From contig NC_017955.1 in the NCBI RefSeq assembly GCF_000306785.1, forward strand, positions 3,844,001-3,908,000: a DNA stretch of 64,000 bases, read 5' to 3'. The DNA is from Modestobacter italicus. GTDB lineage: Bacteria > Actinomycetota > Actinomycetes > Mycobacteriales > Geodermatophilaceae. Position numbers and translations under genes: made by a program. Below, one piece after another: positions 44,403 through 52,502 of this stretch; the stretch's first letter is position 1; the number at the start of each line of letters is the position of its first letter. The notes under the pieces were generated by a model, which worked only from the letters and a program-made list of their open reading frames with translations, did not search any database and was not told the DNA's origin.

Positions 44403-45071
44403 GTGCACGTGGTCGTGATGGGCTGCGGCCGCGTCGGCTCGCAGATCGCCCGGCGGCTGGAGGCGATCGGCCACAGCGTCGCGGTCATCGACCAGGACCC
44501 GGAGGCCTTCCGCCGGCTCGGCCCGGAGTTCGGCGGCCGCCAGGTGACCGGCCTGGGCTTCGACCGGCAGACCCTGCTGGACGCCGGGATCGACTCCGCC
44601 GGCGCCTTCGCCGCGGTCAGCAGCGGCGACAACTCCAACATCATCAGCGCCCGGGTCGCCCGGGAGACCTTCGGCGTCGAGCACGTCGTCGCCCGCATCT
44701 ACGACTCGAAGCGGGCCGAGGTCTACGAGCGGATGGGCATCCCCAGCGTCGCCACCGTGCCGTGGACGGTCAGCCGGCTGCTGCGCGAGCTGCTGTCGGT
44801 CAAGGTGTCCGAGATCTGGCGCGAGCCGACCGGCAAGGTCCTGCTCATGCGGCTCACCGTGACCGACGGCTGGGTGGGCCGCCCGCTCACCGAGCTGGAG
44901 TCCGCCTCCGGCGCCCGCGTGGCGTGGCTGGTCCGGTTCGGTGAGGCCCAGCTGCCCACCACCAGCACCGTGCTGCAGACCGGCGACCACCTGGTCGTGG
45001 CCACCACCGACGAGCACACCGACCGGGTGCACCTGGCCGTCGAGCAGGGACCCTCGGGAGGGCAGCACTGA
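44403..45071 (+). CDS. ceoB: TrkA-family potassium uptake regulatory protein (CeoB)
   Basis: 222 residues from GTG 44403. The RCK/TrkA-N Rossmann motif is HVVVMGCGRVGSQIARRLEA with VAVIDQDPEAF; a TrkA-C domain follows (VGRPLTELESASGARVAWLV, TVLQTGDHLVVATTDE). RCK proteins bind NAD(H) or ATP and gate K+ channels or transporters. The next gene starts inside its stop (TGATG). Gene order matches mycobacterial ceoB/ceoC (Rv2691/Rv2692). No TrkH-type pore gene is near, so the divergent KimA-like transporter or a distant pore is the probable partner. Confidence 0.9.
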   Translation: MHVVVMGCGRVGSQIARRLEAIGHSVAVIDQDPEAFRRLGPEFGGRQVTGLGFDRQTLLDAGIDSAGAFAAVSSGDNSNIISARVARETFGVEHVVARIYDSKRAEVYERMGIPSVATVPWTVSRLLRELLSVKVSEIWREPTGKVLLMRLTVTDGWVGRPLTELESASGARVAWLVRFGEAQLPTTSTVLQTGDHLVVATTDEHTDRVHLAVEQGPSGGQH

Positions 45072-45739
45072 TGCGCGTGGCCATCGTGGGCGCCGGTGCG
45101 GTCGGCCGGTCCATCGCCTCGGAACTGCTGGGCAACGGCCACGCCGTCATGCTCATCGAGAAGAACGGCTCCCGGGTCAAGCCCAAGGCGGTGCCCGGCG
45201 CGGAGTGGGTGCAGGCCGACGCCTGCGAGGTGACCTCCCTGGAGGAGGCCCAGCTGGCCACCTGCGACGTCGTCATCGCCGCCACCGGTGACGACAAGTC
45301 CAACCTGGTCGTCTCGCTGCTGGCCAAGACCGAGTTCGCGGTCAACCGGGTGGTCGCCCGGGTCAAGGACCCCCGCAACGAGTGGCTCTACACCGAGGCG
45401 TGGGGCGTCGACGTCGCCGTCTCCACCCCGCGGGTGCTCGCCGCGCTGGTGGAGGAGGCGGTGACCGTCGGCGACGTCGTCCGGCTGATGAGCTTCCGCA
45501 AGGGCGCGGCGAACCTGGTCGAGATCACCCTGGCCGAGGACACCCCCTGGGTGGGCCGGCCGGTGCGCGACGTGCCGCTGCCGCGGGAGACGGTGCTCAC
45601 CACGATCCTGCGCGGGGAGCGGGTCATCGCCCCGGACCCGGACGAGCCGCTGGAGGCCGGGGACGAGCTGCTGTTCGTCACCCACGGCGACATCGAGGAG
45701 CAGCTGCAGCGGGTCATGTGCCCCGACGGCAGCTGCTAA
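45071..45739 (+). CDS. ceoC: TrkA-family potassium uptake regulatory protein (CeoC)
   Basis: 222 residues. RVAIVGAGAVGRSIASELLG and VMLIEKNG form the nucleotide-binding fold, and LVVSLLAKTEFAVNRVVARV with DPRNEWLYTEAWGVDVAVST completes TrkA-N. The TrkA-C domain has WVGRPVRDVPLPRETVLTTI and EPLEAGDELLFVTHGD. It is coupled to ceoB by a one-base stop/start overlap, so the two are made together, probably as a hetero-oligomeric ring. It converges on the DUF3159 gene with a 4-bp overlap at 45736-45739. Confidence 0.92.
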   Translation: MRVAIVGAGAVGRSIASELLGNGHAVMLIEKNGSRVKPKAVPGAEWVQADACEVTSLEEAQLATCDVVIAATGDDKSNLVVSLLAKTEFAVNRVVARVKDPRNEWLYTEAWGVDVAVSTPRVLAALVEEAVTVGDVVRLMSFRKGAANLVEITLAEDTPWVGRPVRDVPLPRETVLTTILRGERVIAPDPDEPLEAGDELLFVTHGDIEEQLQRVMCPDGSC

Positions 45740-46545
45740 GCGGCGGGACGCTCCTCGTCGCTCCCCGTCACGGCCGGCTCCTCCGCGCGGTGGCGGTGCA
45801 GGCGGGCGACCACCCACAGGGTGATCACGAGCTGGACGGCGGTCACCGGCAGGCCCAGCACCACTGACGAGGTGCCCAGCCAGCCGACCTCGTCGAGGGA
45901 GTAGAAGACGCCCTGCACGGCCGCCCGGAGCAGGAAGACCCCGCCCCACAGCACGGTCAGCCAGCCGTAGGCGCGCACCATCCGCGGGTCGTCGCGCCAG
46001 TGCACGTCCGGCTCGGGGTCCTGCGGGCGCCCCGGCTCGGCTCCCTCGACGGCGGCCTCGGGGGCGTCCGGCTGCACCGGGGCACCGCCGCTGCGCGGTC
46101 GGCCGCGCAGCGAGGGCAGCCGGTGGCCGGACATGGCGCCGAGGTGGCTGGGCGCGAGCCACTCGGCGACCACGCCCACCAGCGGCCGGCGCACCAGCAG
46201 CGAGCCCAGCAGGACGACGCCGATGGCGGCGTTGCGGATGATGCCGAGCACGAAGAAGTCCCGCGCCTCGCCGGTGCGGGCGGCGATCACCACGGCCACG
46301 GCGACGGCGAACAGGCCGCTGATCGCCTGCTGGATGCTCTCCCGGCGGACCAGTCGCAGCAGGAAGACCAGCACCGCGGCGACGACGGCCGCCCAGATGC
46401 CGACGGTGAGGTCGCCGATGCCGTTGGCGACGATGAAGGCGATGGTGGGCAGCGAGGCGTCGACCATCCCGCGCCAGCCGCCCAGCTGGTCCAGCACCAG
46501 GTGGCGGTCGAACGTCACGCCCCCGCCCGGTGACGTCCCGCTCAC
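45736..46545 (-). CDS. DUF3159 family membrane protein
   Basis: 269 residues with about six membrane helices (DASLPTIAFIVANGIGDLTV, GIWAAVVAAVLVFLLRLV, QAISGLFAVAVAVVIAARTG, and two more pairs after a cytoplasmic acidic loop containing PVQPDAPEAAVEGAEPG). GMVDASLPTIAF is a mark of DUF3159. The function is unknown. It is conserved beside ceoBC and dut in actinobacteria (Rv2693c), which hints at an envelope or ion-homeostasis role. GTG start. Confidence 0.9.
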   Translation of the reverse strand: MSGTSPGGGVTFDRHLVLDQLGGWRGMVDASLPTIAFIVANGIGDLTVGIWAAVVAAVLVFLLRLVRRESIQQAISGLFAVAVAVVIAARTGEARDFFVLGIIRNAAIGVVLLGSLLVRRPLVGVVAEWLAPSHLGAMSGHRLPSLRGRPRSGGAPVQPDAPEAAVEGAEPGRPQDPEPDVHWRDDPRMVRAYGWLTVLWGGVFLLRAAVQGVFYSLDEVGWLGTSSVVLGLPVTAVQLVITLWVVARLHRHRAEEPAVTGSDEERPAA

Positions 46546-46582
46546 CGCCGGCTCCCCCCGTGCCGCCCCGGTGCGCCCGAGG

Positions 46583-46996
46583 TCACCCGGCGCTCAGCTC
46601 GTACCAGGGGTTGTAGATGACCCGACGGCCGTCGAAGGCCGCGAACCGGCCGCGGGCGGTGAGCCGGCGCCCGGGCTCGATGCCGGGGATCCGGCGGCGA
46701 CCGAGCCAGACCAGGGTGACCGAGCCGGAGCCGTCGAAGAGCTCGGCCTCCAGGGTCGGCACCGTCTCGCGCGGGGTGTAGACGACCGACTTCAGCCGGC
46801 CGGTCACGGTGACGACCTCGCCCTTGCGACAGGCGCTCACCGGCGCGCAGCCGGCCGAGACGACGTCGGACTGCAGCTCCTCGGCGTCGACGGTCTGGTC
46901 GTCGGCGGTCAGCTTCTGCAGCTTGCGGGACAGCCAGCCGCGGGCGCCGGGCTGCGCGCCGTGCCCTGCTGCGGAGTCGGTCCTGGTGGTGGTCAC
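46583..46996 (-). CDS. OB-fold nucleic-acid-binding protein
   Basis: 137 residues from GTG 46996. The start overlaps the stop of the upstream hydrolase gene (GTGA), and a TACCCT box lies 6 nt upstream, so either coupled or leaderless initiation is possible. GEVVTVTGRLKSVVYTP, TLEAELFDGSGSVTLVWLGR, RRIPGIEPGRRLTARGRFA and RRVIYNPWYELSAG form one OB fold. The N-terminal region WLSRKLQKLTADDQTVDAEE is helical. It is equivalent to Rv2694c. Its partner nucleic acid is unknown. Confidence 0.88.
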   Translation of the reverse strand: MTTTRTDSAAGHGAQPGARGWLSRKLQKLTADDQTVDAEELQSDVVSAGCAPVSACRKGEVVTVTGRLKSVVYTPRETVPTLEAELFDGSGSVTLVWLGRRRIPGIEPGRRLTARGRFAAFDGRRVIYNPWYELSAG

Positions 46997-47805
46997 GACC
47001 CCAGGGTAGTGCCGTCCGCCGCGACCGGGCGGCGTGCGCTCAGCCACTCGCGGGTGCGTCGCCAGGCCTCCCCGGCGACGTCGATCACCACCATGTGGTC
47101 CCCGGGCACGACGGTCACCTCGACCCGGTCCCCGGCGGCCGCGGCGGCCGCCGCGTAGCGCTCGCTCTGGTCCAGCGGGACGGTCGTGTCCGCCTCCCCG
47201 TGCACGCACAGCACCGGCACGCCGGTGGGCAGCAGCCGCACCGGGTCGGCGGCCGCGTAGCGGTCGGGCAGCTCCTCCGGCGTCCCGCCCAGGAACTCCA
47301 CGGTCGCCCCGCTGCCCAGGTCGTCGGCCGCCGCGGCCCCCAGGTCCAGCACGCCGGCCTGGCACACCGCGGCGGTGACCGGCACCCGGGGCGCTGCCCC
47401 CGGTGCACCGGCGGGCAGCCGGCCGCGGCCGGCCGCCCAGGCCGCGAGGTGCCCGCCCGCGGAGTGGCCGACCGCGGTCACGTCGGTGAGGTCGAGCCGG
47501 GCGGCGACCTCCTCTCCCACCACGGCGGGGTCCGCGAGCGCGTCGATGGCGGCGGCGACGTCGGTGAGGGTGGTGGGCCAGCCGCCACCGGCGCCGACCC
47601 GGCGGTACTCCACGGCGACCGCCGCCCAGCAACGGGCGGCCAGGTCGGCGGCGAGCGGCCGGGCCAGCTCCACGCCGTAGCGGGCGCGCCAGAACCCGCC
47701 GTGCAGGACGACGACGACCGGCGCCGGGCCCTCACCGGCCGGCAGCGAGACCTCCAGGAACTGGTCCGGGCCGGGGCCGTAGGCGGTGACGACCGGGCCG
47801 GTCAC
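46993..47805 (-). CDS. Alpha/beta hydrolase (carboxylesterase-like, BD-FAE type)
   Basis: 270 residues. The oxyanion motif is VVVVLHGGFWRARYGVEL, the nucleophile Ser lies in VTAVGHSAGGHLAAWAAG, the acid in LCVHGEADTTVPLDQSERYA and the His in VTVVPGDHMVVID. The start GTG overlaps the DUF3710 stop and the end overlaps the OB-fold start, so it sits within the operon DUF3710-hydrolase-OB. An HGGFW start is typical of arylformamidase-like esterases. The substrate is unknown. Confidence 0.85.
   Translation of the reverse strand: MTGPVVTAYGPGPDQFLEVSLPAGEGPAPVVVVLHGGFWRARYGVELARPLAADLAARCWAAVAVEYRRVGAGGGWPTTLTDVAAAIDALADPAVVGEEVAARLDLTDVTAVGHSAGGHLAAWAAGRGRLPAGAPGAAPRVPVTAAVCQAGVLDLGAAAADDLGSGATVEFLGGTPEELPDRYAAADPVRLLPTGVPVLCVHGEADTTVPLDQSERYAAAAAAAGDRVEVTVVPGDHMVVIDVAGEAWRRTREWLSARRPVAADGTTLGS
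47003..47008 (-). promoter_or_regulatory. -10-like element (TACCCT) before the OB-fold gene
   Basis: On the minus strand TACCCT lies 6 nt before GTG 46996, inside the 3' end of the hydrolase gene. It could give an internal leaderless transcript. Confidence 0.4.
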
Positions 47806-48524
47806 CCGGCACCGCCGCTCGGCGGGGTCACCGGGCCGCCGGGGCGGCCGGCGGCCTGCTGCCGGGCGACCTGGGCGGCGGCCTGCGGCGGCAGGGTCAG
47901 CGGCAGCTGGTCGCGCACCGGCATGGCCGCGGTGCCGCGGACGACGACGACGGCCCGGAACGCCTCCTCCAGGGCGGCCGCCTGCGCCGGGTCGGCGGCC
48001 GCTGGTCCGGTGAGCATGCCGCGCAGGAACCAGCGGGGGCCGTCGACGCCGAGGAAGCGGGCCGGCCGGCGCACCGGCCGGGGCGGGGTGGTCGCACCGG
48101 GTTCGGCCGGGCCGGGCAGCAGCACGGTGCCGGCGAGCTCGGTGCCGAACGGGCCCTCGACCTCGGTGAGCGAAGCCCCCTGCCCGCTGGCGCTCTTCGC
48201 CAGCTCGGCGCGGACGTCGTCCCAGAGGCCACCGGCGCGGGGGGCGGCGAAGACCGACAGCTGCAGCAGCGACTCCCCCGACCGCAGGCTCGCCCCGACC
48301 ACCTGCTGCTGCGGGTTGACGTCGACCCGCAGCTCCATCCCGCTCAGCGCGGGCAGCCGCAGCGCGCCGAGGTCGATCCGGGCCAGCCCGTCCTCCGGGG
48401 CGTCCGCGGCGTCCCAGGGGCCGGTGGTCTCGGTCTCCTCACGCTGCCGCACCTGCGGCTCCGGCGGGACCCCGCGCTCGCGCAGGCTCCGGTCGATGCG
48501 GTTGCGCCGGCGTCCGAACGGCAT
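47802..48524 (-). CDS. DUF3710 family protein
   Basis: 240 residues. It starts PFGRRRNRIDRSLRERG, a family mark, and continues with LARIDLGALRLPALSGMELR, LQLSVFAAPRAGGLWDDVRA, RFLGVDGPRWFLRGMLTG and EAFRAVVVVRGTAAMPVRDQ. The last 40 residues are Gln/Ala/Gly/Pro-rich. Function unknown; always near dut in actinobacteria (Rv2696c). The ATG lies 1 nt after the dut stop, so it is coupled. Confidence 0.92.
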   Translation of the reverse strand: MPFGRRRNRIDRSLRERGVPPEPQVRQREETETTGPWDAADAPEDGLARIDLGALRLPALSGMELRVDVNPQQQVVGASLRSGESLLQLSVFAAPRAGGLWDDVRAELAKSASGQGASLTEVEGPFGTELAGTVLLPGPAEPGATTPPRPVRRPARFLGVDGPRWFLRGMLTGPAAADPAQAAALEEAFRAVVVVRGTAAMPVRDQLPLTLPPQAAAQVARQQAAGRPGGPVTPPSGGAG

Positions 48525-48525
48525 G

Positions 48526-49050
48526 TCAGACCCGTCCTTCCAGTGCTGAGGGAGAGGGGGCGGCGAGCACCGCCGCACCGCCCGTGGAACCGTGCCCGCC
48601 GCTGCCGCGCTCGCTGCCCGGCAGCTCGCCGACCGGCACGAATCGGGCCCGGACCACCGGCTGGACGACGAGCTGCGCGACCCGGTCGCCGCGGCGCAGC
48701 CGGATGGTGGTCGCCGGGTCCAGGTTGACCAGGTTGACCTTGATCTCGCCGCGGTAGCCGGCGTCGATGGTGCCCGGCGCGTTGACCAGGCTGAGCCCCA
48801 GCCGGTGCGCCAGGCCCGAGCGCGGGTGCACGAACCCGGCGAAGCCCTCGGGGATGGCGACCGCGACCCCGGTGCCGACCAGCGCCCGCTGGTGGGGTGC
48901 GAGCTCGACGTCCTCGGCCACGCACAGGTCGGCACCGGCGTCGCCTGGGAGCGCGTAGGCGGGGGGCTCGGTGTCCGGTCCGCTCAGCAGCACCGGGACG
49001 TCGACCACCGCGGCGACCGGGGCCGGGGGGTCGGAGGAGGGAACGGGCAC
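48526..49050 (-). CDS. dut: Deoxyuridine 5'-triphosphate nucleotidohydrolase
   Basis: 174 residues from GTG 49050; the frame extends further without a site. All five trimeric dUTPase motifs are present: [75 protein letters not shown]. It hydrolyses dUTP to dUMP and pyrophosphate, keeping uracil out of DNA and feeding dTMP synthesis. The extra N-terminal 25 residues ([19 protein letters not shown]) are Pro/Val-rich. It heads the dut-DUF3710-hydrolase-OB run. Confidence 0.95.
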   Translation of the reverse strand: MPVPSSDPPAPVAAVVDVPVLLSGPDTEPPAYALPGDAGADLCVAEDVELAPHQRALVGTGVAVAIPEGFAGFVHPRSGLAHRLGLSLVNAPGTIDAGYRGEIKVNLVNLDPATTIRLRRGDRVAQLVVQPVVRARFVPVGELPGSERGSGGHGSTGGAAVLAAPSPSALEGRV

Positions 49051-49103
49051 GGCGGCGAGGCTAGCCGCGCCACCCGGGCCCGTGGAGGGCGGCCGGAGCC
49101 CGG

Positions 49104-50021
49104 TCAGCGCGGCGCGGACGACGGCGGCAGGCCGAGCTCGCCGCGCAGCTCGTCGGCGAGGGCGCCGGTCGCCTTCCGGTTGGCCCGGGCGGCCAGCGTG
49201 GCCCCCACGAGCAGCGGCGCCATGGACGTCGTGCTGCGGGCCAGCCGTCGGGTGACCTGGCGGCGCATCGCCGAGGCGGTGGCCGTGCTGATCACGCCGA
49301 ACAGCCCGCCTGAGCCGGTCCGGCCCACGGGGCGCTGGGTCGTCCAGCTGGTCAGGTAGGCCCGCGCCCGCCCCGCGGCGTCGCCGGCGGCGCGCCGGTC
49401 GGCCAGCTCGTGCAGCTCCCCGACCAGGACGACCTCCACGGCCGCGACCAGCACCGTCTGCGCGCCGAGCTCCAGCGGGACGGCGATCAGCGAGGGCGGG
49501 GCGAACCACTGAGCGGCGGTGAGCCCGCCGACCGCCGCACCGATGCCGGCGGTCAGCTTGGTGGCCCGGGCGACCAGGGCGTCGGCGATCTCGGCGTCCG
49601 AGGCACCCGGGTACGCCTGGCGCAGCCGGTCGCGGTCGCGGATCGGCAGCCGGGGCGCGGCGGCGTCGAGCAGGTCGGTCAGCACCCCGCTGGGCGCCCG
49701 CGAGCCCTTCGTGCCGGTGGACGTCCGGTCCCGCTCGGCACCGCCGGGGTCGGCGGCGGAACGGGCGGCCGCAGCCACCGCGGAGATGACGTCGCTGAGC
49801 ACGCCCGTCGCCGCCCGGGCACCGGCGGACGTGCGGGAGGCACCCCTCGGCTGGTCGGCGGCGGGGTCCCGGCCGAGCAGCCCGGCGACGGCGTCGGCCA
49901 GCGCGCGGGCAGCCGGACCGAGCCCGGTCTCACCGCCGACGACCTCGCCCTCGACCGGCTCCACGGGGCGGGGCGGCGGCACGTCCCGGGGCTGTGCGGA
50001 CCTGCGCGACTGCTCGGTCAT
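49104..50021 (-). CDS. Conserved hypothetical protein with hydrophobic C-terminal half
   Basis: 305 residues from ATG 50021 (GGAAGGAAG upstream). The first 110 residues are polar and disordered-looking ([20 protein letters not shown]). The middle has [20 protein letters not shown], then [21 protein letters not shown] hydrophobic pair of helices follows ([40 protein letters not shown]), and then [19 protein letters not shown] near the end. It may be membrane-associated. It sits where Rv2698 lies in mycobacteria, but similarity is not evident. Function unknown. Confidence 0.7.
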   Translation of the reverse strand: MTEQSRRSAQPRDVPPPRPVEPVEGEVVGGETGLGPAARALADAVAGLLGRDPAADQPRGASRTSAGARAATGVLSDVISAVAAAARSAADPGGAERDRTSTGTKGSRAPSGVLTDLLDAAAPRLPIRDRDRLRQAYPGASDAEIADALVARATKLTAGIGAAVGGLTAAQWFAPPSLIAVPLELGAQTVLVAAVEVVLVGELHELADRRAAGDAAGRARAYLTSWTTQRPVGRTGSGGLFGVISTATASAMRRQVTRRLARSTTSMAPLLVGATLAARANRKATGALADELRGELGLPPSSAPR

Positions 50022-50116
50022 CGACTTCCTTCCGTCCGTGGCGCCGTCCGGTGGACGGTTCCCCTGCTCCCCCGCCGCCAACCCGCCAGCCGGCCGGCCG
50101 GGTGACGTGCTGGAAC

Positions 50117-50172
50117 GGCCCCCTCGCAGGGTCCCGCCGCGAGCTTGCGAGCGGTGGGGGGCGAGGGGGTCC
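50117..50172 (-). repeat. Palindromic terminator-like repeat, copy B (3' of DUF4193)
   Basis: GGCCCCCTCGC (50117-50127) pairs with GCGAGGGGG-TCC (50161-50172). Inside lie CCCGCCGCGAGCTTGCGAGC and GGTGGGG, nested inverted repeats. It begins 4 nt after the stop of the DUF4193 gene on the minus strand and probably terminates it. It belongs with copies at 38313 and 42110. Confidence 0.75.
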
Positions 50173-50176
50173 TTGT

Positions 50177-50479
50177 TCAGGCTGCGCAGTCGCGGCAGAC
50201 GGGCTGCCCGTTGCGGGTCGTCGCCAGCCGGCTCCGGTGGTGCACCAGGAAGCAGCGCGAGCAGGTGAACTCGTCCTCCTGCTTGGGCAGCACGCGGACG
50301 GTGAGCTCCTCATTGGACAGGTCCGCCCCGGGCAGCTCGAGGGCCTCGTTGAAGTCGGTCTCGTCGACGTCGACCGAGGAGGACTGAGCCTCGGCGCGGC
50401 GGGCCTTGAGCTCCTCGAGGGAGTCCTCACCCAGCTCGTCGGACTCGTTGCGTCGGGGGGCGTCGTAGTCGGTGGCCAT
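50177..50479 (-). CDS. DUF4193 family protein
   Basis: 100 residues. ATDYDAPRRNESDELGEDSL at the start and ADLSNEELTVRVLPKQEDEF, then TCSRCFLVHHRSRLATTRNG and QPVCRDCAA at the end are diagnostic. The four cysteines (CSRC, CRDC) form a predicted zinc ribbon. A GAAGGGG ribosome site precedes the ATG. The family is abundant and highly conserved in actinobacteria (Rv2699c); its function is unknown, possibly RNA polymerase or ribosome associated. Two UNCG-type hairpins lie in its presumed 5' leader. Confidence 0.93.
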   Translation of the reverse strand: MATDYDAPRRNESDELGEDSLEELKARRAEAQSSSVDVDETDFNEALELPGADLSNEELTVRVLPKQEDEFTCSRCFLVHHRSRLATTRNGQPVCRDCAA

Positions 50480-50529
50480 GGTGTGCCCCTTCTCTTCTCT
50501 TCAGCGCGGGCACGCGGCCCGCTCGTTCG

Positions 50530-50580
50530 CCGGGGCGCCGCAGCGCCCCGGCCGGTGGCCCCGGCCGCCGCAGCGGCCGG
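50530..50580 (-). promoter_or_regulatory. Two tandem C(UGCG)G tetraloop hairpins in the DUF4193 leader
   Basis: CCGGGGCGC (50530-50538) pairs perfectly with 50543-50551, and CCGGCCGC (50561-50568) with 50573-50580. On the minus strand both loops read TGCG closed by C-G, a UNCG-type tetraloop of high stability. They lie 51-101 nt upstream of the DUF4193 ATG. Confidence 0.5.
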
Positions 50581-50815
50581 TGGTCTGTCGCCGGCCGCTG
50601 CCCCGTTGCTGAGCCACCGGCCGGTGTCCTTCTGTCGTGCCCGGACGCATCCAGCGCGGCTCCGTCGGTCGTCCCTCCGGAACAGCCCTGCGCGCGCTCC
50701 GTGCACGCTCCGGCCAGCCGCCCAACGCCGCTGGAGCCCGGTTTGTGCCCACCCCCCCGAGAGCGACACATCCGGGTCCCCGGCGACGGCGGCTGAGGGG
50801 CGGAGCGCCAGAGGC

Positions 50816-50821
50816 TACCCT
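50816..50821 (+). promoter_or_regulatory. -10 element (TACCCT) of a leaderless gene
   Basis: TACCCT lies 6 nt before GTG 50828, in the context CTACCCTGCCGCCGTG, nearly the same as at 31122. Confidence 0.6.
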
Positions 50822-50827
50822 GCCGCC

Positions 50828-51874
50828 GTGGCGACCACTGTGGGTGCTGATCCGGGGGTCGTCGGGCCCTACCTCGCGACGGCGCTCGGCGACGAGAAGT
50901 GGCGATCGGTCGACGTCGAGCTGATCGCCGCGGGCATGTCCAACCTCACCTACGTGGTGACCCCGCAGGGGGGCTCCCCGGACGACGCGGTCATCCTCCG
51001 GCGCCCCCCGACCGGCGCCGTGCTGGCCACCGCGCACGACATGGTCCGGGAGCACCGGGTCATCTCGGCGCTCGTCGACACCGCCGTCCCGGTCCCGCGC
51101 ACGCTGCACCTGGCCACCGACACCTCGGTGCTGGGCGCCCCGTTCTACGTGATGGAGCGGGTGGTCGGGGTGCACGTCGTGTCCGAGCTGCCCCCCGGCT
51201 ACGCCGACGAGCCGGCCGAGCGCCGCGCCGTCGCCGACGGGCTGATGGACGTCCTCGCCGACCTGCACGCCGTCGACCCCGCCGCCGTGGGCCTGGCGGA
51301 CTTCGGCCGGCCGGAGGGCTTCCTGGAGCGCCAGGTGCGCCGGTGGACCAAGCAGTGGGACGCGACCCGCGACACCGAGCGGCCGGCGCTGGACGCGCTC
51401 GCCGCCCGGCTGGCGCAGACGGTGCCCACCTCACGGCGGTCCGGCATCACCCACGGGGACTACCGGCTGGACAACTGCCTGCTCGACCCGGAGACCCCCG
51501 GCCGGATCCGCGCGGTGCTGGACTGGGAGATGTCCACCCTCGGCGACCCGCTCACCGACCTGGGCATGCTGTTCGTCTACTGGCCGCAGCCCGGTGAGGA
51601 CCGCGCGGTGTCGGTGAACTCGGTGTCGGCGCTGCCCGGCTTCCCGACCCGGCTGGAGCTGGCCGAGCGGTACGCCGGCCGCAGCGGGGCGGACCTGTCG
51701 GACCTGAACTGGTACGTGGGCTTCGCCTACTTCAAGTTCGCCGCGATCATCGCCGGGATCGTCGCCCGGTCGGCCGCCGGCGCGATGGCCGGGAAGGACA
51801 CCAGCGGCTACGCCGACCGCATCGACCCCTGCGTCGAGCTGGGACGCGCCGCGCTCGACGACGGTGCGCTGTAG
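50828..51874 (+). CDS. Phosphotransferase family protein (APH / ACAD10-like)
   Basis: 348 residues from GTG 50828 (leaderless by its TACCCT box). The kinase-like fold shows LIAAGMSNLTYVV (nucleotide loop), DAVILRRPP (conserved basic Arg), EHRVISALVDTAVPVPRTLH, the catalytic segment SGITHGDYRLDNCLLDPE (HGDxxxxN) and AVLDWEMSTLGDPLTDLG (DWE). These belong to the aminoglycoside-phosphotransferase-like group found with acyl-CoA dehydrogenases, acting perhaps on hydroxyacyl-CoA. The true substrate is unknown; antibiotic resistance is not indicated. Confidence 0.88.
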   Translation: MATTVGADPGVVGPYLATALGDEKWRSVDVELIAAGMSNLTYVVTPQGGSPDDAVILRRPPTGAVLATAHDMVREHRVISALVDTAVPVPRTLHLATDTSVLGAPFYVMERVVGVHVVSELPPGYADEPAERRAVADGLMDVLADLHAVDPAAVGLADFGRPEGFLERQVRRWTKQWDATRDTERPALDALAARLAQTVPTSRRSGITHGDYRLDNCLLDPETPGRIRAVLDWEMSTLGDPLTDLGMLFVYWPQPGEDRAVSVNSVSALPGFPTRLELAERYAGRSGADLSDLNWYVGFAYFKFAAIIAGIVARSAAGAMAGKDTSGYADRIDPCVELGRAALDDGAL

Positions 51875-51905
51875 CCGCCCCGGCCGCAGCTAGGGTCTGC
51901 CGCGT

Positions 51906-52466
51906 GTGCGATCCCGCCGGCGTGGACGAACTGTGAGCGAGCCGACCGAGCGGCGCCCCGCCGGCGCCCGGCGTCGTCGGCCGATCCCCGCCCTGGCCTT
52001 CCTGCTCGTCCTGGCGCTGGCCGCCCTGGTCGTGTGGTGGAACGTGCTGACCGACGAGGAGACCCGCAACGAGGCGCAGGCCGCCGCCTGCAGCAGCGCC
52101 AGCGCGGCACCCCAGTCGCTCGACCCGGCCACCGTCACGCTGCGGGTGCTGAACGCCAGCGAGGTGGCCGGCAAGGCCGGCGAGGTGGCGACCACCCTGC
52201 AGAGCCGGGCGTTCGTGGTCGAGGAGATCGCCAACGACAACAGCGGCAACGAGGTGACCGGGGTCGGCGAGCTGCGCTTCGGCCCGCGCGGCAAGAGCAC
52301 CGCCGAGTACCTGCAGCTGTACCTGCCGGGCTCGACGCTGCGCCCCGACACCCGCGCCACCGCCGTCGTCGACCTGGTGATCGGCCCGGACTTCGCCGGG
52401 CTGGCGACCGAGGAGCAGGTGGACGCCGCCCTCGCCCCGATCGCCAGCGCCGAGAACGCCTGCTGA
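51906..52466 (+). CDS. LytR C-terminal domain (LytR_C) membrane-anchored protein
   Basis: 186 residues, GTG start; a start at GTG 51933 is also possible. A basic N-terminus and one helix (IPALAFLLVLALAALVVWWN) anchor an extracytoplasmic domain. TVTLRVLNASEVAGKAGEVA, TLQSRAFVVEEIANDNSGN and TAVVDLVIGPDFAGLA are the LytR_C marks. The family is tied to cell-envelope polymer attachment. TAGGGT (51893-51898) lies 7 nt before a GTG at 51904 and 7 nt from the start used here. It converges on the inositol-monophosphatase gene. Confidence 0.85.
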   Translation: MRSRRRGRTVSEPTERRPAGARRRRPIPALAFLLVLALAALVVWWNVLTDEETRNEAQAAACSSASAAPQSLDPATVTLRVLNASEVAGKAGEVATTLQSRAFVVEEIANDNSGNEVTGVGELRFGPRGKSTAEYLQLYLPGSTLRPDTRATAVVDLVIGPDFAGLATEEQVDAALAPIASAENAC

Positions 52467-52475
52467 GCTCCCCTT

Positions 52476-52498
52476 GTCGCGATCCGCAGGATCGCGAC
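52476..52498. terminator. Hairpin between convergent genes
   Basis: GTCGCGATCC-GCA-GGATCGCGAC, a perfect 10-bp stem, lies between the LytR_C gene stop (52466) and the stop of the minus-strand gene at 52503. Confidence 0.7.
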
Positions 52499-52502
52499 GG
52501 GC

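Larger units (their letters stand above)
50480..50827. other. Divergent intergenic region with tandem hairpins
   Basis: About 348 nt between divergent genes. Near the DUF4193 side are two hairpins with identical loops (50530-50551 and 50561-50580). Near the right end is the TACCCT -10 box of the next gene. No gene is seen. Confidence 0.5.

Noticed and set aside
50828-51874. Antibiotic-resistance aminoglycoside phosphotransferase
   Set aside because: The fold is APH-like, but the sequence resembles the acyl-CoA-linked (ACAD10-like) group common in actinobacterial core genomes.
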